Origin: Streptomyces sp. MJM8645
GTDB lineage: Bacteria; Actinomycetota; Actinomycetes; Streptomycetales; Streptomycetaceae
Assembly (NCBI RefSeq): GCF_001625365.1
Contig: NZ_LJJF01000001.1
Location: forward strand, 3,418,501-3,482,500
Reading direction: 5' to 3'
DNA: 64,000 nt
Below the pieces are notes generated by a model. That model was given only the letters and a program-made list of their open reading frames with translations. It was not told where the DNA came from and made no database searches. The first letter of the stretch is position 1. Each line of letters opens with the position of its first letter. Below, piece by piece: positions 17,630 through 25,431 of this stretch. The translations under genes were made by a program, and so were the position numbers.

Positions 17630-18601
17630 ATGCACCGGATCGCCCGCCGTTCGTTCCTCGCCGGTCTCGGCGGGGCCGCGCTCGCGGCCTGCACCACCCG
17701 GCGGCCGGCGCCGCCGACCGCCGACGGCCTGGGCGCGGCCGCCTCGCCCACCCCGGTGCCGCCGGTCACGGTGGACACGGCCACCGGGCCGGTGCTGGTG
17801 CCGGGCGAGCCGCTGCGAGTGGTCGTCCTCGACACGGACGTGCTGGACTCGGCGCTGACCCTCGGCATCACCCCGGTCGGCGCCGCGCTGCCGGCCGCCG
17901 ACATCCGGTTCCCGAGCTACTGGCCGGCCTCCCGGGTCGCCGGGATCCACCGGGTCGGCCTGGCCGGCGCCCCGGACCTGGTCGCGATCCGGGCGCTGCG
18001 GCCGGACCTGATCCTCTCCAACCAGGCGCGCGACGGCGACCGCTACGACCAACTGCGGGAGATCGCGCCGACCGTACTCACCCAGACCACCGGCGCGCCG
18101 TGGAAGGCCGACTTCCAGGTGCACGCCCAGGCGCTGAGCCGGGAGGCCGCGGCGGCGGCCTTCGTCTCCTCGTACCAGCGGCACGCCAACCAGGTGGTGC
18201 AGGCCCTGTCGGCGGCGAAGACATCCGGCCGGAAGGTGAGCCTGGTGCGGTTCGTGGAGGGCGGCGGGATCCGGCTGTTCGGGAAGCAGAGCTTCCCCGG
18301 GATCGTGCTGTCGGACGCCCAGGTGGGGCGGCCGGACGCACAGAACGTCGACCAGTCCGACGTCGAGATCCCGCTGGACCAGATCGCGAAGGCGGACGGC
18401 GACCTGCTGCTGTACGCCACCTCCGGCGACCCGGCCCTGGCCGGCACCGACGCCGCGCTGGAGAGCCCGGGCTGGCAGGCGCTGGGGGCGGTCAAGGCGC
18501 ACCGGGCGTTCCCGGTGGACGACCAGCTGTGGTTCCAGGGGATCGGGTACACCGGCGCCAACTTCATGCTGGCCGAGCTGCAGCGCTTCCTGGAGGCGTG
18601 A
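17630..18601 (+). CDS. Siderophore-binding lipoprotein of the ABC importer
   Basis: A 323-residue substrate-binding protein of the FecB/FepB class III fold. The N-terminus has a twin-arginine-like IARRSFLAG and a lipobox LAAC with Cys21, so it is probably Tat-exported and lipid-anchored. Typical FepB marks are TLGITPVGAALP, the PDLVAIRALRPDLILS segment and the C-terminal SPGWQALGAVKAHRAFPVD. It follows the ATPase by 67 bp. Its last 38 bp overlap the 3' end of the convergent AraC-family gene. The ligand (xeno-siderophore or own siderophore) is unknown; no biosynthetic genes are nearby. Confidence 0.92.
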   Translation: MHRIARRSFLAGLGGAALAACTTRRPAPPTADGLGAAASPTPVPPVTVDTATGPVLVPGEPLRVVVLDTDVLDSALTLGITPVGAALPAADIRFPSYWPASRVAGIHRVGLAGAPDLVAIRALRPDLILSNQARDGDRYDQLREIAPTVLTQTTGAPWKADFQVHAQALSREAAAAAFVSSYQRHANQVVQALSAAKTSGRKVSLVRFVEGGGIRLFGKQSFPGIVLSDAQVGRPDAQNVDQSDVEIPLDQIAKADGDLLLYATSGDPALAGTDAALESPGWQALGAVKAHRAFPVDDQLWFQGIGYTGANFMLAELQRFLEA

Positions 18602-19397
18602 CCCGCCGCGCGGCGTCGGCGTAGCGGGCCGGGGAGGTGCCGACGGCGGCCGTGAAGTCGCGGGTGAGATGGGCCTGATCCGCGTACCCGAGTTCGGCCG
18701 CGAGCGCCGCCAGGTCCAACGCGCCGCCCGCGTCGGCACGTTCGGCGGCCTCGTGGAGGCGGGCGCGGCGCAGCACCCACTTCGGGGAGGCGCCGACGTA
18801 CTCGGCGAACAGCCGCTGGAGCCGGCGGACGGTGAGGCCCAGCTCCCGCGCCAGGTCGTCGACCCGGCACAGGTCGGGGGTGCCGGTGATCCGCTCCACC
18901 ATGGCGGCGACCTCCTGCGCGACCGGGTCGGGCGCGGGCAGCCGGGGCAGCAGGAAGGCGTCCGCGAGGGCGGCCTGGTCCCGCGGCCGTTCACCGAGCA
19001 CGTCCTCGTTGAGCCGGTCCGCCTCCGGGCCGAAGTAGGCGGCCGCGGGCACCGACCGGTCCGCGAGCCCGGCCACCGGGTGCCCGGCGAACGAACGGAA
19101 CGCGCCCGGCCGGAACTTCACTCCCAGCACGTGCCCGGCGCCCTCCAGGCGGCGGACGAAGAGCGACCGGTCGACCCCGTAGACGCGGGCCCTCGGGGCC
19201 TCGAAGACCAGGTGCACGTTCGGGTGGGCGAGCACCTTCTGCTCGTACGGGGGCCGGCCGCGCCGGTCCCAGCGGACCAGCCAGTAGAACTCGACGAAGC
19301 GCGCCACGGCGGGGGCGGGCGCGCGCCGCTCCACCCTGATCGCCTCCGCCGCACGGGCGGGGTGGAGCACGCCGCGTCCGAGGTCGGGAGAGTCCAT
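18564..19397 (-). CDS. AraC-family transcriptional regulator
   Basis: A 277-residue regulator. The C-terminal ~100 residues hold two helix-turn-helix motifs, the first in DDLARELGLTVRRLQRLF and the second ending in LGYADQAHLTRDFTAAVG. The N-terminal part (residues ~20-150, with FVEFYWLVRWD and VLGVKFRPGAFR) is the cupin-less sensing domain seen in many actinobacterial AraC proteins. The start ATG at 19397 lies inside one arm of a 14-bp perfect inverted repeat, suggesting autoregulation. The gene converges with and overlaps the iron-binding lipoprotein by 38 bp. Target genes unknown. Confidence 0.85.
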   Translation of the reverse strand: MDSPDLGRGVLHPARAAEAIRVERRAPAPAVARFVEFYWLVRWDRRGRPPYEQKVLAHPNVHLVFEAPRARVYGVDRSLFVRRLEGAGHVLGVKFRPGAFRSFAGHPVAGLADRSVPAAAYFGPEADRLNEDVLGERPRDQAALADAFLLPRLPAPDPVAQEVAAMVERITGTPDLCRVDDLARELGLTVRRLQRLFAEYVGASPKWVLRRARLHEAAERADAGGALDLAALAAELGYADQAHLTRDFTAAVGTSPARYADAARRVTPPGSAAARPA

Positions 19398-19434
19398 ACC
19401 CACCAGGCTAGGCCTTGTCCGGTATGGACTCTCC
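19387..19434. promoter_or_regulatory. Inverted repeat over the AraC-gene start
   Basis: Perfect 14-bp arms, GGAGAGTCCATACC (19387-19400) and GGTATGGACTCTCC (19421-19434), are separated by 20 bp. The left arm contains the start codon region of the AraC gene. It could be an operator or an mRNA hairpin that hides the start. Confidence 0.6.
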
Positions 19435-19498
19435 GGGCCCGCGACGCCCGGGTTCCGGCGCCGGTCGGGGTGGCTGCACCCTGCCATAAGCTGGCACG

Positions 19499-19942
19499 GT
19501 GAGTAGCGAACCGGCCCCGCCCGAGGACACCGCCGTCGAGCTGATGCGCGCGATGACGCGGCTGCGGGCACGGCTGCGCACCGAGGCCCCGATCGACGAC
19601 CTGCCGTGGAACTGGTCGCACCTGACCACCCTGCACCGCGTCGTGCAGCAGGGCCCGACGACCGTGACCGAACTCGCCCAGGCCGAGCACGTGCGCCGCC
19701 AGTCCATGGCGGAGACCGTGGCCGCGCTGCGGGCCGGCGGCCTGGTCAGCGCCGCCAAGGACCCGAACGACGGGCGCAAGTCCCTCTTCAGCGCGACCCC
19801 GGCCGGAGCCGACCTGTGCGAGCGGATCCCGGCGGCGCGGGAGGCGTGGCTGGCCGAGGTGATCGGCTCCACCCTCCGGGCCGGCGAGCGCAAGACGCTC
19901 GACCGGGCCGCCGAGATCATGAACCGCCTGGCGGACAGCTAG
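19499..19942 (+). CDS. MarR-family transcriptional regulator
   Basis: A 147-residue winged-helix MarR protein. The DNA-binding part is TVTELAQAEHVRRQSMAETVAALRAGGLV followed, across the wing, by DPNDGRKSLFSATPAG (the conserved D-x-R of MarR). The flanking N- and C-terminal helices form the dimer interface. GTG at 19499 has no clear ribosome-binding site, so the message may be leaderless. Between it and the neighbouring leftward MFS exporter lies a MITE-like element. MarR proteins often control such exporters, and a long dyad lies in front of that exporter, but the link is inference. Confidence 0.87.
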   Translation: MSSEPAPPEDTAVELMRAMTRLRARLRTEAPIDDLPWNWSHLTTLHRVVQQGPTTVTELAQAEHVRRQSMAETVAALRAGGLVSAAKDPNDGRKSLFSATPAGADLCERIPAAREAWLAEVIGSTLRAGERKTLDRAAEIMNRLADS

Positions 19943-19967
19943 CCCCTGTCCGGTTCGCCTGCGGTGG

Positions 19968-19997
19968 CTAGGTCCTGTCCGGTCGGACAGGGCCTAG
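19968..19997. terminator. Hairpin after the marR gene
   Basis: A 14-bp stem with one G-U pair (CTAGGTCCTGTCCG against CGGACAGGGCCTAG) and a 2-nt loop lies 25 bp past the MarR stop. Its right arm runs into the left end of the MITE-like element. Similar TGTCCGG words occur at 19416-19422 and 19947-19953. Confidence 0.5.
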
Positions 19998-20163
19998 GGC
20001 GTGTTTCATAATTCGCGGCGGATCAGCGCGCGGCGTTGGGCGCCCGGCTGGGCGTGCCGGCGAAGCGTCCTCGTACTGGGCCGTACTTGGACGTTTCGCC
20101 GGTGCGTCCAGGCGGGATGCCCGGCGTCGCGCGCCCGGCGGGAATTATGAAACACGCCCTAGG
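19993..20163. mobile_element. MITE-like foldback element (171 bp)
   Basis: Perfect 22-bp terminal inverted repeats (19993-20014 and 20142-20163, starting CCTAGGGCGTGTTTC) bound a non-coding core whose two halves are also largely complementary, with a centre near GTACTGGGCCGTAC. The whole element can fold into one long imperfect hairpin. There is no transposase inside, so it would be mobilised in trans. The outermost CTAG is palindromic, so a target duplication cannot be told from the repeat end. The right CTAG supplies the TAG stop of the MFS gene. Confidence 0.7.
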
Positions 20164-21568
20164 ACTCGGCGAGTCGGCGGTCGCAGACGGTCAGGACGAG
20201 GAGGAGTGCGGAGATCGCGACCAGCACCCAGGCGATGAAGTGCAGGCCGCCGTCGTCCACCCGGTCGTGGAAGGCGGTGCCGGTGATCGCCGCCGAGGCG
20301 ATGGAGCCGAGGTAGCCGAAGGTGCGCAGCAGCCCGGAGGCGGTGCCGACCGTGGCGGCGGGGGCCTCCTGGTAGAGGACGGTCTGGTTGGCGACCGTCC
20401 CGGCGCCGGAGGTCAGTCCGAACACCGCGCTGACGGCGACGACCGCCGCCATCGGGGTGCCGCCGCCCACGAACAGCACGGCCACGGCGCCGAACAGCAG
20501 CAGCACCGAGCAGACGATCAACGGCAGCCGCACGCCCGTCCGTTGGGCCACCACCCGGGCGGCCACGGCGCTCAGGACGCCCATCGGCATCAGCGCCAGG
20601 CCGGCCTGGTAGGCGGACAGCCCGCGGGCCGCCTCCAGCCACTGGGTGAGCCCGTAGAGGATCACGTACGTCCCCATCAGCGTCAGGCCGTTGCGCACGT
20701 AGGTACGGGTCAGGGCCCCGTTGGAGGCGAGCAGCCGGACGTCGAGGAACGGGTGGGCGGCGCGCAGTTCCCAGCCGACCAGCACGGCGGCGAGGACGAG
20801 GGCGGCGGCGAGCGCGGGCCAGTCCGGGCGCGGCAGGGCGGCGAGGAAGACCATCAGGGCGGTCAGCGAACCGCCGAAGCCCAGCATGCCGGGCAGGTCG
20901 AGGCGGGAGGCGAGGGCGCGGGGTGAACCGGGGCGCACCGGGTCGGGGTCCGGTGCGATCCCGACCACCGCCAGGACCAGGGCGACGGCGGCGACCGGAA
21001 TGTTGATCCAGAAGGCGGTCTGCCAGCCGAACCAGCCCACCAGCAGCCCACCGAGCGCGGGGCCGACGGCGACGGTGGCGGCGCCGGTGATCGCCAGACC
21101 GCCGAGCACCCCGCGCGGCGGGGCCTGGTAGCCGGCCTGTTCGGCGCGGCGGCGGATCAGCAGCATCGCGGCCGGGTAGCCGGCCGAGGTGCCCGCGCCG
21201 ATCAGCACCCGGGCCGTGATCAGGGCGGCCATCGAGTGGGCCAGCGTGCCGACGATTCCGGCCGCGAAGACGAGCACGATCCCGGCGATGAAGATCCGCC
21301 GGGGCCCGAACTCCTCGGCGAGCCGCCCGGCGGCGGGCTGGGCCAGCGCGCTGGTGAGGTACAGGCAGGAGATCAGGACCGCGGTGTCCCCGACGGGGAG
21401 GTGCAGGGCGGCCGCGATGGCCACCAGTGCGGTCGCGATGATCGAGCTGTTGACCGGGTTGAGCGAGGCCCCCAGGTACAGCGGGACCACGAGGCGCGGG
21501 CCGAAGGGGTTTCCGGCGGGCGCCGGGGTCGTCTGCCGCGGGGTGCGGGTGTCGCCGGGGAGAGGCAT
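20159..21568 (-). CDS. MFS drug/metabolite exporter (DHA2-like)
   Basis: A 469-residue membrane protein of the major facilitator superfamily, with about 14 hydrophobic spans, as in EmrB/QacA-type proton-coupled exporters. It shows motif A-like GRLAEEFGPRRIF after span 2, and motif C-like GPALGGLLVGWFGWQTAFWI in span 5. Substrate unknown; resistance or efflux is likely. The stop codon TAG is formed by the CTAG at the right edge of the adjacent MITE-like element, so the original C-terminus may have been trimmed or changed. A 43-bp dyad about 70 bp upstream is probably its operator. Confidence 0.88.
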   Translation of the reverse strand: MPLPGDTRTPRQTTPAPAGNPFGPRLVVPLYLGASLNPVNSSIIATALVAIAAALHLPVGDTAVLISCLYLTSALAQPAAGRLAEEFGPRRIFIAGIVLVFAAGIVGTLAHSMAALITARVLIGAGTSAGYPAAMLLIRRRAEQAGYQAPPRGVLGGLAITGAATVAVGPALGGLLVGWFGWQTAFWINIPVAAVALVLAVVGIAPDPDPVRPGSPRALASRLDLPGMLGFGGSLTALMVFLAALPRPDWPALAAALVLAAVLVGWELRAAHPFLDVRLLASNGALTRTYVRNGLTLMGTYVILYGLTQWLEAARGLSAYQAGLALMPMGVLSAVAARVVAQRTGVRLPLIVCSVLLLFGAVAVLFVGGGTPMAAVVAVSAVFGLTSGAGTVANQTVLYQEAPAATVGTASGLLRTFGYLGSIASAAITGTAFHDRVDDGGLHFIAWVLVAISALLLVLTVCDRRLAES

Positions 21569-21638
21569 GCCGGGTTCCTTCCGCTTCCTCCGGGACCTCT
21601 GCGACGGGGCGGGGCCTGCTGGGGAGATCCCGGCGGAG

Positions 21639-21681
21639 ATAGGCAGGCTACCTGCTGAACATTAGCAGTCTGCCTGCCTAT
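21639..21681. promoter_or_regulatory. Long dyad operator upstream of the MFS exporter
   Basis: ATAGGCAGGC (21639-21648) pairs perfectly with GCCTGCCTAT (21672-21681), and an inner CTGCT pairs with AGCAG around a 7-bp centre. The two-tier symmetry in an AT-richer stretch looks like a repressor binding site. The regulator is unidentified; the MarR protein 1.7 kb away is one candidate. Confidence 0.6.
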
Positions 21682-21803
21682 TTTGAACCGTTCGCCGCAG
21701 CCGGGGCGGGCCGCCGCGAGCCCCGGCCCGACGCTCCTGGTCAGGGCGCCGACCGTCGCGTTTCTTCAAGACCCGGCAGCCCCGACCGGCGCAGGATCGG
21801 GGC

Positions 21804-22409
21804 ATGAACGATCACCCCACCCCGGACACCCACCCCCTGCACCCCCTGCTGGCCCGCGCCGCCGCGGCCGCCGCACGCGTCGCCGACGGCGTCCCGGCTG
21901 GCCACCCGCTGGACGGCCCGACGCCCTGCGCGGACTTCGACGCCCGCGCGCTCGTCAACCACTGGGTGCTCTACACCTCGCACGGCCTGGAGCACCGGGC
22001 CCGCCGCACCGAACTGCCCAAGGCACTGGTCGACCACGACTTCACCGCCGACCCCGGCTGGCCCGCCGCCTACGCGGCCCAGCTGGACCGCGCCGTCGAG
22101 GCCTGGGCCGACCCGGCCGCCTGGGCGGGGGACGTCGACCTCGGCGGCTCCCCGGCACCGGCGGAGGGCGTCGCCCGGATGCTGATCGCGGAGCTCGTCC
22201 TGCACGGCTGGGACGTCGCCCGGGCGACCGGCGGTCCGATCGGGATCGACGAGGAGCTCGCGCAGCTGGTGCTGGAGGTCGTCGAGGAGAACGCCGAGCT
22301 GTACCGCCAGTACGGCGGGTTCGCCGCCCCGGTGGCGGTGCCGGACGGCGCCCCGGCGCTGGACCGCGCGCTGGCCGCCTCCGGACGCGATCCGCGCTGG
22401 AACGCCTGA
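21804..22409 (+). CDS. TIGR03086-type putative mycothiol-dependent/metal-binding protein
   Basis: A 201-residue protein of the DinB/maleylpyruvate-isomerase-N fold. The family pattern TPCADFDARALVNHWV near residue 50 and the MLIAELVLHGWDVARATG helix supply the His residues that bind a metal in relatives. Actinobacterial members are usually annotated TIGR03086 and are thought to use mycothiol, but no reaction is assigned here. The stop codon is the first of a run of 8-bp tandem repeats that each contain TGA. Confidence 0.8.
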   Translation: MNDHPTPDTHPLHPLLARAAAAAARVADGVPAGHPLDGPTPCADFDARALVNHWVLYTSHGLEHRARRTELPKALVDHDFTADPGWPAAYAAQLDRAVEAWADPAAWAGDVDLGGSPAPAEGVARMLIAELVLHGWDVARATGGPIGIDEELAQLVLEVVEENAELYRQYGGFAAPVAVPDGAPALDRALAASGRDPRWNA

Positions 22410-22455
22410 GCGGCTGAGCGGCTGAGCGGCTGAGCGGCTGAGCGGCTGAGCGCTC
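22408..22455. repeat. 8-bp tandem repeat starting at a stop codon
   Basis: Five perfect copies of GAGCGGCT (22408-22447) plus a partial sixth begin at the TGA of the preceding gene and repeat that TGA every 8 bp. Confidence 0.9.
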
Positions 22456-22469
22456 AGCTGGTCAAGCCC

Positions 22470-23348
22470 TCAGCCCGTCGCCCGCAGGGACGCGCGGAGC
22501 CGGGCGTGCAGCAGGCGCACGGCCGGCGAGTGCTGGCCGGGTCGGGCGACCAGGCCGAGGCGGGCCCGGACCGGCGCATCGGCGACGGGGACGGTCCGGA
22601 GGCCCTCGCCGGCGGCGGAGGAGGGGCTGAGGACGGCGACGCCGGCCCCGCGCTGGGCGAGCCGGAACAGCGTGGCCGGGGAGCTGGCGTCGATGTCCAC
22701 CCGCGGTTCGAGGCCGAGTTGCAGGCAGGAGTGCTCGTAGGCGGCGCGGATGCCGGTGCCCGGGGAGAGGCAGAGGATCTTCTCGGACGCGAGGTCGGCG
22801 AGCCGGAGGGAGGGGCGGTCCAGGCGGTGGCCGGCGGGGACGATGGCGGCGATCGGCTCGTCGACGACGACGGTGACGTCCAGGCCGGGGTCGGCCTCCT
22901 TGGCGAAACCGATCAGCGCCAGGTCGAGGGCGCCGGAGAGGACCTGCGCCTGGAGCAGCTCGGAGTGGCCCTCGTGCAGGCTCAGTTCGATGCCGGGGTG
23001 GGTGCGGCCGAGGTCGGCGACGACGTCGAGGAACGGCGGGATCGCACACCCCATGATCATCCCGAGCCGGACACGGCCGCGGACGGCGTCGGCGAACTCG
23101 GCGGCGGTGTGCTGGATGGCTTCGAGCGTTGCGAGGGCGTCCTTGGCCAGCGGCAGGACGGCCTCGCCGGCGGGGGTGAGGCGGACCCGGCGGCCGGAAC
23201 GGTCGAGGAGCAGCTGGCCCAACTCGCGTTCCAGCTTGCCGACCTGGGTGCTGATGCCGGACTGGCTCACGTGCAGGCGGGTCGCGGCGGCGGTGAAGGA
23301 GCCCTCGTCGACGACGGCCGCGAAGTAGCGCAGCTGGTGCATCTCCAT
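22470..23348 (-). CDS. LysR-family transcriptional regulator
   Basis: A 292-residue LysR-type regulator. The winged helix-turn-helix is at residues ~1-60 (MHQLRYFAAVVDEGSFTAAA, then LHVSQSGISTQVGKLE), and a periplasmic-binding-protein-like effector domain fills the rest. The start MEMHQLRYF at 23348 matches the family length; upstream in-frame codons are not LysR-like. It is divergent from an NTF2-like gene with only 70 bp between, the classic arrangement for a LysR regulator and its target. The gap contains CCAG-N9-CTGG and a GGATC-T-GATCC palindrome as possible binding sites. Confidence 0.88.
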   Translation of the reverse strand: MEMHQLRYFAAVVDEGSFTAAATRLHVSQSGISTQVGKLERELGQLLLDRSGRRVRLTPAGEAVLPLAKDALATLEAIQHTAAEFADAVRGRVRLGMIMGCAIPPFLDVVADLGRTHPGIELSLHEGHSELLQAQVLSGALDLALIGFAKEADPGLDVTVVVDEPIAAIVPAGHRLDRPSLRLADLASEKILCLSPGTGIRAAYEHSCLQLGLEPRVDIDASSPATLFRLAQRGAGVAVLSPSSAAGEGLRTVPVADAPVRARLGLVARPGQHSPAVRLLHARLRASLRATG

Positions 23349-23418
23349 AACCAGTGATGATAGCTGGGATCTGATCCATCTGTTGGACGGATGGTTGAGC
23401 GCTCGGGAGGATGGAGGC
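23349..23418. promoter_or_regulatory. Divergent LysR/NTF2 intergenic control region
   Basis: A 70-bp gap with three small dyads: CCAG-N9-CTGG, GGATCTGATCC, and CCATC-N9-GATGG. The first has the spacing style of LysR sites, though a strict T-N11-A box is not certain. Confidence 0.4.
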
Positions 23419-23781
23419 ATGACGACGACGAAGACTGCGCGTGAGATTTCCGAGACCTACTTCGCGGCCTGGCAGGCGGGCGACTTCGAGGCGCTGCGGG
23501 GGCTGCTGGCGGAGGACGTCGACTTCGTGGGGCCGCTGGCCACGGTGTCGGGGGTGGAGAACGCCCTGGCCGGGCTGAAGGGGCTCGGGCAGGTCCTGGA
23601 GAAGATCGAGGTGCACACCCGGGTGGTCGAGGGGGACGACGTGATCACCTGGTTCGACCTGCACACGAGCGTCGCACCGCCGGCGCCGACGGCGAACTGG
23701 AGCCACGTGGAGAACGGGCGGATCACCCGGATCCGGGTGACCTTCGACCCGCGGGAGCTGCTGGCGGGCTTCGCCCGCTGA
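23419..23781 (+). CDS. NTF2-like (SnoaL-type) protein
   Basis: A 120-residue cone-shaped alpha+beta barrel protein of the NTF2-like superfamily: a helical N-terminus (AREISETYFAAWQAGDFEAL), then LAEDVDFVGPLATVSG and the beta-rich C-terminal half. Members are small isomerases, hydrolases or ligand-binding proteins; no catalytic set is clear. ATG at 23419 has GGAGG at 23413-23417. It is probably the target of the divergent LysR regulator. Confidence 0.78.
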   Translation: MTTTKTAREISETYFAAWQAGDFEALRGLLAEDVDFVGPLATVSGVENALAGLKGLGQVLEKIEVHTRVVEGDDVITWFDLHTSVAPPAPTANWSHVENGRITRIRVTFDPRELLAGFAR

Positions 23782-23849
23782 GCGGCTGGGGCGCACCGCG
23801 CCGCCGGACTGAGGGGCTGGGGGGGTTGAGGGGCTGAGGGGCTGAGGGG

Positions 23850-23914
23850 CTGGGCGATCCGCCGCCGGACCAAGCGGGGCCAAGCGGTCCGACCCGCCGG
23901 GCCGGATCGCCCAG
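23850..23914. terminator. Structured convergent terminator
   Basis: CTGGGCGATCC (23850-23860) pairs with GGATCGCCCAG (23904-23914), enclosing further complementary segments (CCGGACC with GGTCCG). It lies between two convergent genes, after a run of GAGGGGCT repeats at 23823-23850. Confidence 0.5.
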
Positions 23915-23943
23915 CCCGGCGGGTCGGACCGAGGCGGCCCCGG

Positions 23944-24594
23944 CTACCGTCGCGCCAGCCAGCCGCGAACCGCCCAGGCCGCCGCGCCGAGGGCGAAGCC
24001 GTAGACCGCCACCAGGCCGTGCCCGTTGTCCTGGGCGAGCCACATGGCGAGGCCCAGCACCGGGACGCCGACGGCCAGGGCGCGCTCCCTGGGCAGGCGG
24101 GTGCGGGTGAGGAAGGCGAGGGCCAGGGTGGCGCCGAGGAAGTAGGTGGCGCCGGAGCTGCCGGCGAAGTTGCGGGGGTCGGCGCTGGGGCCGTCGCCGA
24201 AGCCGAGCAGGTCGTCGATCCGGCCGGGCAGCAGGATGCCCGCGAGGAAGAAGGCGAGGGTGAGCGGGCCGCCCCAGTACCACTGGGCGAGCGCGGCGAC
24301 GGCGGCGAGGGTGGCGAGGTTCCACAGGCCGCCGCCGAGGCCGCCGTTCTGCAGGAAGACCGAGGTGAACTCGCGCCACCAGCCGGACTTGGCGGGGTCG
24401 GCGTCGAGCGCGTCCATGGCGCCGGACCAGAGCAGCTGGAGCAGCACGCCGCCGACGGCGAGCGTGGTCAGGGCGACCGCCGCCCACGGGATCGGCCGCC
24501 CCCGCAGCGTGTCCCGGCCGACCACGCCGAGCCCGCAGTTGACCATCATGACCATCAGCGCGGCCGTGGTCACGTTGAACAGGATCGCCCCCAT
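23944..24594 (-). CDS. Multispanning membrane protein, unknown
   Basis: A 216-residue protein with about six hydrophobic spans, no signal peptide and no motif that I recognise. ATG at 24594 is preceded by GGGGAGGGG about 6 nt upstream, which decides the start. It is divergent from a TetR-family regulator, and both promoters lie in a 102-bp gap dominated by a perfect 18-bp inverted repeat, so it is probably repressed by that TetR protein. Transport or lipid-related function is possible but unsupported. Confidence 0.65.
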   Translation of the reverse strand: MGAILFNVTTAALMVMMVNCGLGVVGRDTLRGRPIPWAAVALTTLAVGGVLLQLLWSGAMDALDADPAKSGWWREFTSVFLQNGGLGGGLWNLATLAAVAALAQWYWGGPLTLAFFLAGILLPGRIDDLLGFGDGPSADPRNFAGSSGATYFLGATLALAFLTRTRLPRERALAVGVPVLGLAMWLAQDNGHGLVAVYGFALGAAAWAVRGWLARR

Positions 24595-24615
24595 GACTGC
24601 CCCTCCCCCATTGCA

Positions 24616-24677
24616 TTCCAACACCGTTCGAAAACCGGGCAGGGCAAAGCTAGCACAGCTTTCGAACGGTGTTGGAA
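24616..24677. promoter_or_regulatory. Perfect 18-bp inverted repeat operator between tetR and its neighbour
   Basis: TTCCAACACCGTTCGAAA (24616-24633) and its exact complement TTTCGAACGGTGTTGGAA (24660-24677) are 26 bp apart in the divergent promoter region. Each arm contains TTCGAA, so each may bind one TetR dimer and shut both promoters. Confidence 0.75.
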
Positions 24678-24696
24678 AACGTTGTACGGTGGAGCC

Positions 24697-25431
24697 ATGA
24701 AGCTCACCAAGGAGCGCATCGTCGATGCGGGCATGGCCGTCTTCGCGGAGGTCGGCTACCACAACCTGTCCATGCGCCAGGTCGCCGACCGCCTCGACGC
24801 CCACGCCGGCAGCCTCTACTACCACGTGCGCGGCAAGGACGAGTTGCTCACCCTGATGGCCGACCGCGTCTGCCGACAGGCCTACGACACCGGCACCGGA
24901 GCCCTCGCCACCCTCGGCCCCGACGCCACCTGGCGGGACCGGGTCGAGGCCCAGGCCACCACCCTGCGCCGCAGCATCCAGCAACACCCCGGCGGCGCAC
25001 TGCTCCTCGCCGAGAGCCCCGGCATCCTCAGCTCCGGCGGCCTCTCCCTGATGGAACGCCTGCTGCGCACCCTCCTCGACGCCGGCCTGCCCACCGTCCA
25101 CTGCGGCATCGCCGCCGACATCCTGCTCAGCCACGTCACCGGCTTCGTCCTCCAGGAACAGAACCAGCCACCGGCCCCACCACCCGTCAGCGCCGAGCTC
25201 TACGCCGACCTGTGCGCGCAGTTCCCGCTGATCATGGGCGAGTTGATCCCCCGGATCAGCCAGGACGAGAAGTTCACCCAGAGCATCCGACTGCTCTGCA
25301 CCGGCTTCGCCGCCCTCGTCCCGGGCCTCAGCCCTGCTGCGGCGGGCGACGGCGCAGGCTCAACAGCAGCAGCACCACCGCCGACAGCACCGCCGACAGG
25401 CGCAGCACGCCCGGGGCCGCCGACCAGCTGA
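24697..25431 (+). CDS. TetR-family transcriptional repressor
   Basis: A 244-residue regulator. Residues 1-50 form the TetR helix-turn-helix (IVDAGMAVFAEVGYHNLSMR, then DAHAGSLYYHVRGKDELL) and the rest resembles the tetracycline-repressor-type C-terminal domain. The natural end of the fold is near residue 210; the last ~35 residues are Pro/Ala-rich and lie within 104 bp that overlap the 3' end of the convergent gene. ATG at 24697 has GTGGAG upstream. The divergent membrane protein is its likely target, through the 18-bp inverted repeat. Confidence 0.87.
   Translation: MKLTKERIVDAGMAVFAEVGYHNLSMRQVADRLDAHAGSLYYHVRGKDELLTLMADRVCRQAYDTGTGALATLGPDATWRDRVEAQATTLRRSIQQHPGGALLLAESPGILSSGGLSLMERLLRTLLDAGLPTVHCGIAADILLSHVTGFVLQEQNQPPAPPPVSAELYADLCAQFPLIMGELIPRISQDEKFTQSIRLLCTGFAALVPGLSPAAAGDGAGSTAAAPPPTAPPTGAARPGPPTS

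Noticed and set aside
19407..19422. Second copy of the MITE end near the AraC gene
   Set aside because: It shares only the CTAGG and TGTCCGG words with the region around the element, not the 22-bp terminal repeat.
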